From Pseudocercospora fijiensis CIRAD86 (taxonomy: Eukaryota > Ascomycota > Dothideomycetes > Mycosphaerellales > Mycosphaerellaceae): a stretch of DNA of 64,000 bases. A model generated the notes under the pieces. That model made no database searches. It was not told where the DNA came from and was given only the letters and a program-made list of their open reading frames with translations. How positions within the stretch are numbered: position 1 is the first letter of the stretch; each line of letters starts with the position of its first letter. A program made the position numbers and the translations under genes. The stretch lies in assembly GCF_000340215.1 (NCBI RefSeq), contig NW_006921533.1, positions 6,758,500 through 6,822,499 of the forward strand, in the 5' to 3' direction. Shown piece after piece: positions 23,111 to 36,100 of this stretch.

Positions 23111-23389
23111 CGGTAAATTTTTGTATATATAGGATCGCTCTAGGTCGCTCGCAGTCGCAGTCGTTAGTAGTATTTATACTATTCGTATAGTACTATATTA
23201 ATACTTATCGACTCGTCGACTCGATCGTATTAGTCGACTCGGTCTAAACTAGAATATACTAGTAGTGCTACAGTTTTAAGTGTATTACTATTACATTAAC
23301 CGTCGTTACTATATATCGCTATATCCTATCTTATACGTTCTCTATAAACTATAAAATTATTCTTCGCCGCCTTAGTATTATTGTCCTCT

Positions 23390-26300
23390 ATGTTTCGGAG
23401 GTGCGATTTCTATATACTCTATATAGCACGTTGCCTTTTTATTACTCGCCTGTAAGCCTTTATAGCTCGTATTTCCTTATCCTCCTATTCCTCGTCGTAA
23501 ATTGTATTATACGTCTCGAAATCAACTGTACTATTAATATAGCGAGTCCTATACGGGGCGCCTTCGTCTACGGGTATAGCGTACAATGTGTAATAGACTA
23601 GTAGTAGGCTATATACCCGTCGCCCTTTAAGTCTACTATAGTACGGTAAAAGACGCCGTAGCCGGATTATCGTTAGACTATACGTATCCTTGTACTCGCT
23701 CTTGTCGTTAATATAGTCGTAAAGCTTAACAAAAACGCCTATAACGGGCCTCCGTTTCGTCCTAAGCCCCTTCCTATATTTAATTCCTATCTCTATATTA
23801 ATCGAGATTACGTACTTTAGTTAAGCTAGTAGGCGACCGCCGAATCGAACCGCTGATTTATTAGGTGTTTCTATACAATTGACGTTGTATTCCTATACCT
23901 ATATAAAATTATAACGTCTATTGCTATAGAGCCCCTCCTAGTTTAGTATATATCTCGCGAAGTCGGCTACTACTACGTTAGGATGTTCTATATCCTTACC
24001 CGTAGGCTTCTAGTATCGGATTCTACCGTAGAAGTAGATCTCTATATCTAGGACGTATATACAGTCTATTACGATATCGTTAGGGTCGGCTAAGGTACTT
24101 AATACGCTATTCTTATCGTAGGTACCCTATTGCCGCACGAATACCGTAATCGCTTATTAGAAGTCGCGACCTAAGTTCTCTTCTATTATAGCTATAGCCT
24201 CCCTTATCGTAATCTACTTAACCGATTTCTTTCCGTTCCTCTGTTTCTCGGGCTAGTATCCTAGGATGTCCTCTACTAGCTATACTATAGTTAGTATTAT
24301 TAGCTGTTACGTATACTCCTTAATAGTACGAGCATTTATAGGGATTGCTATATATTCTTTGTCGTCTTCGGCCTATATATTCAATCTATTAGCATCGCTA
24401 TCTAGTATACTTTCTTCCTAGCTAGGCTTCTTATTTATTAGCCGAAATGCAAGCTTTAGTAGTTTATAGTATTTGTGCTCGAAATAGCTAGTATTTAAGT
24501 CTAGAAGATTGCCGAACGTCTTAATACAGCTTAAGGCATATATTATGCCGTAGAATTTCGGTATATTAAAGTGCCCTTCTATTTGTATTATTATTAGCTC
24601 GTTAGCTTCGTCGTCCTCGTCTATTGTAACCGTATCGTCGTTATTTAGGTCGTTCGTTCTTCGCGTAGTAGCCTTCGCCTCCCGCTAGGCTCTCTTCTAT
24701 ACCTTTATTACCCTATATAGGCGAAACACATTCTTCTATTCGTTTATCCGGTGCAATGCTATCCTAAGATACTTAACTGTTTCGTCGTTATAGTATCTAT
24801 ATATCGCTAGAACGGTAAAGTCTACTAGTATATGTAGAAATCTTATCGCCTACGGTTAATAGACCTCTTCGAGTAGTAGTATAAATATAACTAATAAGAC
24901 TTATAGGACGCTTTGCTACTCTTAGCCTATCTACTAAGTAACTGCTAAGTAGTAGTAGAACTTGCGAAGATTAGTGTATACGGGTATATACGCGAACCGT
25001 CTATCTAGTATCGTGTCGATAATCCCTTATACTACTGTTTTCCCTAGCTTTCTTGTTTTAGTAGATAGGCCCCTATTCGGGGTCGAGTCGGCAACTAGTC
25101 GGTATCTCCTCGTTTTTATATAGCTTATCTTGTCTACTAGTAGGTCCGTAGTCTATTAGATTGCGTATATTAGCACTCCTTTTAGTAGCTAGTATAGTGT
25201 GTCTACTACTAAAGACCGGTATATGTCGACGTATTTCTAGCGCTATATAAAGCAATCGATGTCGTAGACGTTCTACGGATCCTTCGCTATATATTCGCCT
25301 TTACGTTGCCTTAGATATCGCTGCTTCGTAGATTCGTATAACCGCTATTCTACTATAATATCGAGGTACTCTCGTTCTATCGGGTATACTAGGCAACTTA
25401 GGCAATGTATGTTTGTCTTAACTCCGGTAATTGCAACTTGCTCTTTATAGTCTACTAATATTACTACTAAGATTAGAAAGCACCTACGCGTCGCGCTATC
25501 TATATATATAATGTCCTAGCTCTCGCCGTCGGCCGCTTTTATAGCGGAGCGAAATATATATACTATCGATATATAATATATACTATTTTTAGTAAAACTA
25601 TCGCTATCCTTAACGACCGGTAGTAGTCCTAGCAAGATCGTGCCGGGTCTGTTGTTCGCGTTGCGTACTCGTACGTATAGGTTTCCGATAGTAAGGTATA
25701 TAGGGTATACTATTAAGTTACCTTAGTAGTTAGTTATCTGCGTTTTATCGGTTGATACGATTAGAGGTACGATCGTTGCGCCGTCTATATTTATCTTGCT
25801 CTAGGTATCCTACTACTAGTCTACTAACGCTATATTAGAGTAGATTCGCCGTAGTAGGTCGTTAGTCGTCTACGCTCGATATAGCTTATATACTAGATTA
25901 TTCCTAAAGCTACTATAACCTATTAAGAATATTACTGCTTTCTTAACGGATCGGTATCGTAGTACTAGCTCCGTGCTACTGCAACCCGTTCGACTTGTCG
26001 TAAGGTATAGCTTTCGAACCTTTATTTAACCTAATGCCCTCGATAGTAGTATACCGCTAGCTCGCAGTTTCGACGTTATAGCCTTTATACTTTTCTAGCT
26101 TAGTAGATCGTATAGTAGTACTAGCCTCTCGTCTTCGAAAAGCCTCGCAATTGTATATCTAGATATTCTCTCTCTTTTTAAGAATTACGTAAAGCTTATA
26201 TCGAATAGTAACTTAAATGTTCCGTACTCGCCTAAAGTATCTTGTGTTCGTATTTTAACGCTGCTTATAGATTAGGCGCTTGTATTCACTCTACTATACT

Positions 26301-26877
26301 AAACTGTAATTATGCTATACCTAGCTATAGGCTTGCTAGCGGCACGGCTAGTATATTCGGTAAATATATCGATATTATCCGCGGTACGGTAGCCTTTTAG
26401 TATTAGCCGTAATCTTATTGACTTCTAGCTTCCTAGCGTTATTATCGTTCCGGCGGCAGTTGCCTATACGCTTTCTATTTCGTCTTCGTCCGCTAGGCTA
26501 TCCTATATATCGAATTCCGGTAATTTAAGATATCTATCCTATTTAATACTATCTACACTTCCCTTATCTTCCTATAGCGCTAGTACTATTAGCGTTAATA
26601 TCGTTACTAGAACAGCTTCTATTGTGCCTTCTTTATTTACGTCTTACTATATGCCTTCTAGTATCGATCTGTCGTCGGCTTGTTCGGCGCTCTAGTTACT
26701 ACCTTAGATCGTATATAAGTTAAGTCGGGCTCGCTTCGCGGCATTGTTTATAGTAGAATCGTGCTCGGCAAATTCTTTTAGTACGACGCGTTTCTCGCAC
26801 TTGTTTCTATATTGCTTATAGCCGTAGGAGCTTTTAAGCAGCCGGTTACATAACCCGCATTCGATATAGTAAGACAT
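23390..26877 (-). pseudogene. Plavaka/KDZ-like transposase relic
   Basis: Starts at ATG 26,877 with an N-terminal zinc finger (MSYYIECGLCNRLLKSSYG then YRNKCEK) as in Plavaka transposases. After a variable acidic linker it has the family core: VPLIVSTDKTQITNY (near 25,760), VYPIYLTIGNL (25,710-25,680), RPGTILLGLLPVV (about 25,650-25,610), a segment with IHCLSCL (near 25,400) and later VDTLY.LLKGVL (25,200). Further down, GHFNIPKFYGIIYALSCIK and NLLDLNTSYFEH (about 24,570-24,480) resemble the conserved NTSYxE/H block. About 1,160 codons with many TAG/TAA at former Gln/Trp. It was likely the enzyme that moved the 24-kb element. Assignment rests on motif recall only. Confidence 0.65.
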
Positions 26878-28924
26878 TACTATATATATAGCTAGCTTTC
26901 GATAATAGGCGCTAGTGCTATAGCTACTATAGGTTTGCCGTATGTCGACGTATACGAAGTTACTAAGGCTCTTTAGCTCTACTATAGGTGTAGTGCTTAG
27001 TAAACCCCCTTACTACTACGAAGTTAGGCATAAGTCGGGGTCCGACTCGATGTCGATTCGTAGCCCGCGGATTCGGCAAAATCTCGGATTTATCCCGTTC
27101 GATTATACTAACTTAATGTTACTCTACTAGCGCCTCTTGCGATAATATTTAAATACTAATTTGTATGCCGACTCGCCGTCCGACTCGGTTACTAGTTAGG
27201 ACTAATCGGAAAATCAATACTAAATATAAAAGACCGTACTACACTTCGACTAGACTTCTACGTTACTCCTAACGCTCTAAGGCCTATATATTATACCGTA
27301 AAATGCGTTATATATGTTCAATTCTATATACGTATAGGAGTAGCATTGCTCCGGTTTAATACTGCCCCGTAGCATTATTAATTACGTTAAATTCGCCCGG
27401 TACTACTAAGGCTTACTCTAGTTATATTATAGCTAGGTTGTATTCCTAAGTAAAGTAAACGAATAGCGCTCGAGTAACTGCTAGTAAGTGTTGCTTAGCC
27501 GACTTAGTAACGACGTCGTTTAAGGCGGCATCTAATAAGCGGTTTATGTCAAATCTAAGGCCTCTAAGACTCGTAGCAGTTACGACTACCCTGTCGGTGC
27601 GCCTATTAGATAGAAGTATAAAGCCTTATCCTGTCGACTCTATTTGATTTTCATATATACGCTATTACACACACGCTATTACATATACGCTATTATATAG
27701 ACCTATACGCCGACTTATTAATATTAACCTATGTCTTAACCTCTAGCGCAGCTAAGTATCGGGTCTCGCGTCGCTCTAGGGATAGTGCGCTAGTTATCCG
27801 CTCCCTAGCTAATAGCACTATTCTATTAGCTAGAGCCCGCGGCTCTAACCCGCTTTAGGGTTCTAGGTATTAAGGTCGGCTAGGTGTGTTTCCGGTTAGG
27901 GTCGAATTGCCCTTATACTAGACTGTATCTTCGACGTAGCGAGATCTAGAGCTAATCGTATCAATGTAGGTGCTTTAGCCGGGTATTACCTACTCGCTCG
28001 CCTATACTTAATAGGATATTATAGGTTATAACCTAGAGTAGATCGGCTTTCTATACTAGTAGGCCGGGGAGGGTAATAATGCTCGCGTCTACTGTTTTCT
28101 AGTCGGCAGCAATTATACTACTACTAGTGCCTCTTTCTATTTTATAGGCTAGTTCGCTAATAAGGATTTGCTACTCGATCGCTCGTACCTAGAAGACTAG
28201 TTTATATGCCTCCTATGCGATACAGTTCTAGCTAATACTAAGCTCGCCGACTATATTATATTTCCGGACGGCAGTATGTTAGACTAGGACGCTAGTAAGG
28301 ATCGTGCTATTGCTATAGTCTGCGGCGTAGATAAGCAGTATATCGATAGTATCTAGAGAAGTACGTTTCACTATAACTCGAATATTTAGCTACCGCTAAC
28401 TCTAAGTAGCACGATAAACGTTTACTACGGTCGGCTTAAGGTAGTATTGTATACTATCGCAGGATAGCGTGCGAGCACTGTTAGTCTAGTATAGATATAT
28501 GTATTATTTATATATAGGGTTGCTAAGTTCGGGGTCGATTAATAATTTAGGGGCGGATTAATACTACGACTCGGTATCTTAGAGTTAGCCTACACTTTTC
28601 GGTAATACTATTAACATATCAAACTTATATCCTACTATATTACAATGCTATTTTCCAATATTACCGTCTTCGTATTAGACGCTCGGTTAGCGCTAGACTA
28701 ACCTATATCCTATATGCTAGCGGCAACTACGCCTTCGCGGATTGTCGAATTACTAGAAGTAACTTGAAACATTCCGGCATATATAGCGACCAATTTGATT
28801 ACAGATACGTATACCTATGCATTTTATCGCGATAGGCCTTAATATAGATTAATGCAGTACCGAAGAGTTTAGCTACTACTAGTTGAAATTATTGTCCTAG
28901 CTACTATCCTAGCATTCTACTACT
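26878..28924. other. RIP-mutated DNA with one unrecognised ORF relic
   Basis: Mostly TpA-rich sequence. Around 28,160-28,400 on the plus strand a frame reads as protein with former Gln/Trp stops (KDLLLDRSYLED, LLCDTVLANTKLADYIIF, AIVCGVDKQYIDSI), including a Cys that may have been one of a pair. The family is not recognised. Confidence 0.3.
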
Positions 28925-29570
28925 ACTACTACTACTACCGACTCGCTATAGATAGCCTACTTAGCCTCGATTCGCATAAGTTCCGTACTGCTTAACTTTC
29001 CGATATCTAGTTTCCTTATTCGATCTAGCCTCCCGGCTACTAGATCTATATCCTATTACTACTATTACTACTGCCGACTTACTACGGATACCCTACTCGG
29101 CCTAGAGTCGTACAAGTTCCGCACTGCTTCACTTCCCGCTATCTAGTTTCCTTGTCCGATCTAGCCTCCCGGCTACTAGATCTATATCCTATTGCTACTA
29201 TTACTGCTACCGACTTACTACGGATGCCCTACTCGGCCTAGAGTCGTACGAGTTTTATACTACTTTACTTCCCGCTATCTAGTTTCCTTGTCTTATCTAG
29301 CCTCCCGGCTACTAGATCTATATCCTATTGCTACTATTACTACTACCGACTCGCGGTAGATACCCTACTCGGCCTAGAGTCGCATAAGTTCCGTACTGCT
29401 TTACTTCCCGCTATCTAGTTTCCTTGTCCTATCTAGCCTCTTAGCTACTATATCTATATCCTATTGCTACTATTACTGCTACCGACTCGCGGCGGATAGC
29501 CTAATTAGTCTCGACTCGTACGAGTTCCGCACTACTTTAGGTCCCGCTCTATAGTTTCTTGTCTTTTATA
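28925..29570. repeat. 136-bp tandem repeat, about 4.5 copies
   Basis: The landmark TCCCGGCTACTAGATCTATA recurs at 29,031, 29,167, 29,303 and (diverged) 29,439, giving a constant 136-bp period. Each unit also holds a run of CTACTATTACT triplets, CGGCCTAGAGTCG and CCCGCTATCTAGTTTCC. Copies differ mainly by C/T and G/A changes. Confidence 0.9.
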
Positions 29571-29652
29571 GCATCTCGTTATAATTCTCGGTAGAAGTAC
29601 TATAGGATTTTCGTCGCCGTCGTAGTTATACCGTAGTTAACGAAGGTCGAGG

Positions 29653-29858
29653 CTAATAACGCCGTAGGCTCGGATCTAGCACTAGTATATTAAAAGGGCA
29701 TACAAGGCTGCAATTATTATTAAGTAGCTAACCTCTTCGTTATAGGTAGAGCTATTTGCCTTCGCCTATAACGAAGGGATTAGCTGCTTAATAATAATTG
29801 CAGCCTTATACGCCCTTTTAATATACCGGTACTAGATCCGAGCCTGCGGCGTTATTAG
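29653..29858. repeat. 93+93-bp inverted repeat with 20-bp spacer
   Basis: Left arm 29,653-29,745 and right arm 29,766-29,858 are reverse complements at about 90 percent; the mismatches are transitions. Arms begin CTAATAACGCCG and meet at CTTCGTTATAG. The structure would form a long hairpin. It could be a small foldback element or the joined ends of a deleted TIR element. Confidence 0.9.
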
Positions 29859-30994
29859 GTTTATATCGAGTCCGGGCGCTAGATTGCTAAGGTGCATATC
29901 TAGTATAGGTAAATACGGCCTTAGTCGTATAGCTAAAGATATAGTAGTAGTAGTATATAAATTACTAAAGTTTATTCTCCTAATATTGAATTCTTCTTCT
30001 TCTTCTTCTTTATCCTCTAGACGAGACTACTCTTGTCCGGCGTTAAAGACTAAAGAATTACTGCTATAACTCTTAGCTAGGACGCTAAACAAATAGGCAC
30101 GGCTACGCTCGCAAAGAAGGTCTGCGTAGTATACTAGTAGGCAGATAGACATAGCCTTTGTCGCACGGCTAAAGAGGTAGCAGAGGTAGTATATAAATTG
30201 CTAAAGTTTATCCGCCTTAAACTTGATTTCGTCCTTAATAACTACGTAGTAAGCGGATCGTGCTATGCCTTGAAGTCCTAAATATACCTATAGCCCGACC
30301 CTATATAGATCTTGTCGGCGATACTATAGTCGACGACTATACCTACGAGTAGGTTCTAACAGTTATTACATACATCCTACCTACGAGTCGGGTAGAAACG
30401 AGTATAGGGACGCTTACTAACGATAATTACGGTTATCTTCGGATACTTCTCTTTGCTACCGTAGAGCTTTGTAAAGGCCTTTTTAGGACTACCTAGGTTA
30501 CTATATAGTATACTGCCTCGATTGCTCTTACGGTTAGTAACTAGGACCGACTACTTATTAAATTTTCTAGGTCTAGTAAACTTAACGCTCTATAAGTTCT
30601 AGTAGTCCTTCTACAGTATACTAGGTTTCGAATTCGAATTATAGCCTACGCGAGGAGTATCTAGGATGCGGCCAGGCACTATAATTATACTAGTACCTAC
30701 CGAGAAGCTAAATAGCTTTACGGGAGTTAACTAATAATTACCGGTAGGATCGGCAAGACAGAAGAGCCGCGGACTATTCCTAAGCCTAGCACTAGGAGTT
30801 CCGGTAATAGACATAGCATCGAGGTTTAGAAATATAGCTACGAATTTAAGTATCTTAGAAGTCTAGTCGCCTCTAAGCAGGCGTCGATAAGGCTTATTAG
30901 TACGGATTATATACCGCTCGGCAGGTAAGTATTAGGGATTAGCGCGTATACTAACGTTCAGTACCGGACGACCTACGTTTCTAAGGGTAATTCC
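29859..30994. other. RIP-mutated DNA, no recognisable gene
   Basis: TpA-rich sequence inside the giant element up to the assembly gap. Short open frames (for example 29,884-30,069) lack any domain. Confidence 0.4.
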
Positions 30995-31094
30995 NNNNNN
31001 NNNNNNNNNNNNNNNNNNNNNNNNNNNNNNNNNNNNNNNNNNNNNNNNNNNNNNNNNNNNNNNNNNNNNNNNNNNNNNNNNNNNNNNNNNNNNN
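30995..31094. other. assembly gap of exactly 100 N
   Basis: The round number suggests a scaffold gap of unknown true size. The length of the 24.4-kb element is therefore a minimum or approximate value. Confidence 0.98.
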
Positions 31095-31115
31095 TATCAC
31101 TGCCGTGATCAGTAT

Positions 31116-31209
31116 CCGGAAAGGGCTATAAGGAAGCTTAGGGGCTCGAAAGAGGAAGCTCTCGGGTACTTGTTCGAACCCCTAAGCATCCTTATAGCCC
31201 TCTAGCCGG
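31116..31209. repeat. hairpin-forming inverted repeat next to the gap
   Basis: Arms 31,116-31,150 and 31,173-31,209 (CCGGA..GGGCTATAAGGAAGCTTA against TAAGCATCCTTATAGCCC..CCGG) with a 22-nt loop. Hairpins like this can stop assembly, consistent with the N gap 21 bp away. Function unknown. Confidence 0.8.
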
Positions 31210-31357
31210 ACAAACGGTCCCTTATTATCTAACCTAACGGCATTACGCTAGGTTGTATACGTCGGAGCAATATATAGCGAGAATAATAAAGGTATAGTTA
31301 CAGGATACTCCGAGAGTAAGTAAGGCGACTCGGTTGTCCTCCCGCGATGCTCTTACT

Positions 31358-31720
31358 ACCTTTGCCCTAGCTATAATCTAGCTCCGTAGTATAATAGCGG
31401 CGCCGCGTAGTAGATAGGGTTTAGCTTCTTATTCTACTAGAGGCCCGCGATAGCCGTAGCCGTAGTTCGTATCTCGAGCTTAACTTTACCTACGCCTTTG
31501 CCCTAGCTATAACCTTGCTCCGTAGTATAATAGCGGCGCCGCGTAGTAGATAGGGTTTGGCTTCTTGTTCTACTTAAGGCCCGCGATAGCCGTAGCCGTA
31601 GCGTCCTCCTCGCGATGCTCCTTATCGCCGGCGTAGTTCTTATCTCGAGCTTAACCTTATCTACGCCTTTGCCCTAACTATAGACTAGCTCCGTACGCAT
31701 AATAGTAGCGCTATATAGTA
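31358..31720. repeat. three direct repeats of a 136-171 bp unit
   Basis: TTTGCCCTAGCTATA-type starts at 31,361, 31,497 and 31,668, followed in each by CTAGCTCCGTA or CTTGCTCCGTA and, in the first two, AATAGCGGCGCCGCGTAGTA. The third copy is more diverged. Confidence 0.75.
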
Positions 31721-33179
31721 AATAGTGTCGTAGCGCCGAGTATAGTTCTAGCTAGCGCGCTAGTTACTAATCGCTCTAGCTACGGTTATAGGGTTGTTTA
31801 ACCGATCGCCTATACTACGTAACCTAGTCGACTATATTCGATTTCCTAGCCTAGGGTCTATACTATACATGTTCTACTTAATACTAGAACGATAAGGAAC
31901 TTCGATAATATAGATAAGGTAAAGGATAGTTAAGAATCGCAGTATGCGGTTAAGTCGTTAGTACTTAATCGAGTCGACAAACGTAGTAGCTAGTTAGCCT
32001 TTCCTAACGTAGAGGACCCGGTTAGATAGATTAAACGAAGCATTCGAATCTCGGGCAGGGCAGCGCTATATATCCGCAAGAATAGACCGCCGCTATTTAT
32101 ACGACAGAAGACGAATAAAGAACTATAAGACGAGGTAGAGCGGTTAGCACTAGAGTTAGAGCAATTGCGTAAAAATGTTGCGTTTCTATTACGAAAACAA
32201 TAGGTATATAATAATATTATGCTCGATGCGTAAAGAAGGTAGTAACGGAATATAGGGAAATATACTATACGGATATATAGTAAGAGGGGATAGGAAGGGT
32301 AGGGCGGTAGGTTAGGTAGCTTTCTAATACGTCGGTTTGCCGATTAGCAACCTAAGCCGGACTAAGTCGGATAGCTAGTCGGTTATCGAGTCGCATCGCT
32401 AATTTGAAGGGCAGAGCGGTAGTCTAGGTCGCTTCCTAATATATAGGCTTGCCGACTCGTACCCTAAGTCGGTTATCGAGTCGCATCGCTAATTTGTACC
32501 TATAGTAGTAGTTATTAACATTAGGCGCGGATAAACACAACGTTAGGCTTGCTTTACTTATATTAACATTTTATAGCGTATCTACTATATCGACGTCGAC
32601 TCTATATACTACTTTCCCCGCTCGTAATACTAGCGCCGACGTACGCTATAGCTATATCCTATTATACTTTACCCTTTTTCCTCTTTTTTTCCTTCTCGAA
32701 GCCGAGCGATTGTTATATATCCTAAGCTCGTGCCTGTCTGCTTATAACCTATACTGCCTATATAATTACAACCGATACTATTACAAATCGGTACGACTCT
32801 ATAAAATCTGCCCTCTAAACGCCGGCTACGCGAGATACTCTTCTACCTATTTGAATATTAGCCTCCGGAGTCTAGTAATTATCGATAATAATAACGGTGT
32901 CTGTAGGGGGGAGGTTTATGCTAGTTGTAATCTAGCTTGCATATACTACTATAAGCCACTTCTCGTCGCTGTATCTGTTTACCTTATTCCTCGTAGACAC
33001 GAACTCTTTAATAAGGTCGGCCCTAGTAGTATCGGTCTAGCTACTCTAAGTATCGATAAGGATTCTATATACTGTGTTGCTAGTGCTTAGGATGTTATCG
33101 TAATACTTAGAGTCTTTTTTCTATATAGCTAGCTACTAAAGACACTACAAAAATATTAGTCTTATATACTTAGTAGATA
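31721..33179. other. RIP-mutated spacer of the giant element
   Basis: Contains a second direct repeat with the shared block CGGTTATCGAGTCGCATCGC near 32,380 and 32,470. A 126-codon open frame at 32,710-33,090 is free of stops but has no recognisable domain and looks incidental. Confidence 0.35.
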
Positions 33180-36100
33180 GGGGGGCAGATAGATACGTAC
33201 TAAGTCTAAAACGAAGACATTCTACGGCTTAAAGCTAGCTAGTATAATCTTACTTCTATGCCCGTACTAGCGCTGCTTGCTACGCTTAATTCGGATTATA
33301 TACTATAGCGACACTATAACCGGCTCGTTATGCAGTATTAGCATATAGTCCTAGAGGTAGGGATCCGATAAACCGTAGTCGCGTATCCTAGGAAGTATGT
33401 TTTTAATGTCCTATAGTGTGAAAGTACTAAGTTCCTTAATTAAGTCCGTATCGCCCCCCCGTAGTACGAGAAGTAGCGATAGAAATATAGTAAAGACCCG
33501 TATTATCTTAGATACGTATATAAATTTAGCATCTTCCGCTACCTTCTATTCTTCGACCTACTCGCTTAGTGCTAGATCTTCTATAGATTTAAATTGTAAG
33601 CCGATGTTAAAATAGGAATGTAGTAGACAATCGATAGCCGGTACGCGCGGAGCATTAGATATAGGTTGCTATATTAGCGTCTTCTTAAGGCGAACTATTT
33701 TCGTTAGCAACTAAGGGCGAAACTTGTCTAGTGCCCGAGTATCTTTATCCGTAATACTTAGTTCTGTTCGACCTACTATCGCGTTAGAGTATTCGGATTA
33801 TAAGTACTTAGAAACCTAATTGCTAATATGCCTAGCCGAGTCGGAGATATTACTATTGTCGCTAAACTAGAAGTTACGTTCTATATCGCGCGTCTCTTTA
33901 GTCGATAGCGATTAGTCGACGAAATCAAACCGTACTATAGAAGGCGACTAAATAGGGTAGAGGTACCTCTTTATATCGTAGGCATTAACGTATCTCTATA
34001 CCGAGGCAGTTGCGATAATAGCTAAATTAGATAGTTTACTAAAGGGGGTACTACTTAGGCCGAGAACGAAAGGATAGCCTATAAGACTAGCGACGGCAGT
34101 CTACTCTTTAGCGCTATATATCTTAGTAATATAAAACTCGTCGACGATAATAGTCGTAGCTAGTATACGAAGTAGCGGCGGTTTCGAATTAGATTTCTCC
34201 GACCGTATCTAGGACTTCTATTTCTTAGCTCGTTCGTACGTTATAAAATCTAGTACGTTAGATATTATAGTCGAGGTAGTAAGGACGATCTATTTATAGT
34301 ACTATAAATAAGGGGGTACTTCTATATCCTCGTGTTTAAGTAATAAGCATACCGGGACGCCTTTTTTAAACTACTACTTATCTACAATCTTTGTACCGAA
34401 TACCTATTCTAGTTCTAGCCGAGTCGGGAGCGCTATATAATCGAGATAAAGAACGTCCTCGATATATACGACCTAGTTATAGTTCTACGGACTAGCTCTA
34501 TTACGTCTCTTATCTTTCGTTAGCTTACTAGAGTCTTTTATAAGATATACGAACATAGCTCCGGGTAGTATAAAGTTGTCGATCTTATATATCTAGTTTT
34601 CGGCTAGCTGCTTCGGAATATAGACAACGTAAACGCTAGGGCGGATAACCGGCTTTATACCGCTAGCTAATACCTACGGATCGAACGCAATTTTCTTATT
34701 TAGCCGAAGTCCTAGGTTAACCGACGAATTAGATAGCCGAAAGGGATAGGCGTTAGCAGTTAATAGCCCGTTATTACTCTATACCCTCTACTATATCGAG
34801 ATTATAGCGACGTACCCTAACGTATATACCGTCTTGCCTATACCTACGTCTATACCGCCGATATAGAAGTCTGCGCTAGCAACGGAAGCTAGAAGCGTCT
34901 AGGTAATTATATAGAATTAGTAAGACTTTAACGGACGAGTCGATCTCTAATTAGGCGGAATAACGCCTATATACGGCGAAGTCTGAAAGGGATCGAGTAG
35001 TCTAAAATCGCATATTAACTTAAAGTTCTTAGCGTCGAGATAGGAGTATACGTTACTAGACAACTGCTTCTCGACGTCGGTTTCTATATCTAAATCTATC
35101 GACTAGCTAGGTATCGCCGACGAGATCTAGTCGACAAAATCTACTAACGTCTAGATCGGTAGAGGGTCGGCTTAGACTTCTACTTGCGTACCCGGTAGTC
35201 GTACGGCGAGTTTAGGCTTATTCGGATCTAGTAGCGATACGATCTAACTCGGTAACGACTCGATCTATTTCTAGCGAATTCGATCTCGCTTCGAATCGAT
35301 TATATCTCCGGCCTTCTTACTATTAGCATTATCGGCTTTGCTCGATTTAATTTTTCTATTATCCTTAGCATTATTACTAGCATTTGTCTACGCCGGAGGT
35401 TGTACTAGGGATAGTGCTAGTCTATTTAAAGCGTGCTATATCTTAGGCAGAGTAGAAGCAATATAGGCCTTTACCGTATACTCTATCGTATCGGGCTATA
35501 CGGAACGGACGGCCGTTCGAACCGAATCGTCGAGGGCGACTAGAAGTAAAGCAGTATTCCTATTATAACCGTTATCGCGGAGTACCTCCTTAACTGCCTT
35601 GTCGATAGCCTACTAAATCGCTATTATATCCGCGGCGACGTCGGCTATAGCTTTTCGCGCGGCTACCTACTAAGCTACCTCCTACTCTTTATATATCCTC
35701 TAGAATCTATCTGCGATAAGCTATTTATAGCGCTCGCGATCGGCGCGATCCTTACGAGCGAGTCGGTCGTCCTTAGCTTACTTAATAGCCGATTTCGTAG
35801 GCGACTACGGACCCTAACCGATATTAATTTCGGTAGGATTACCGGCTATAGAAGTACCGTACTAAGCTAGGTCGATAGTTCTAGAAGCCTTAAGTAGGGA
35901 CGGTCGACGATATATAGAAGGTATCCTAGTACAGTCCGTTATATTTTTGCCGACGAGGAAATCGAGTCTAGTAGAAATCCTAGTATCTAAGCTATTATAT
36001 ATCTCTATAGCTAGGGAGTAGAATATCGGATTAGTCTTGCATTTAGAAAGACCTTTAGGGCCGCGAGCTAGATCGATTACTACGAAGAATTCGTACTTCT

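Noticed and set aside
32710..33090. 126-codon stop-free frame in the giant element
   Set aside because: Tyr/Ser/Leu-rich translation of TpA-rich sequence with no homology pattern; looks incidental.
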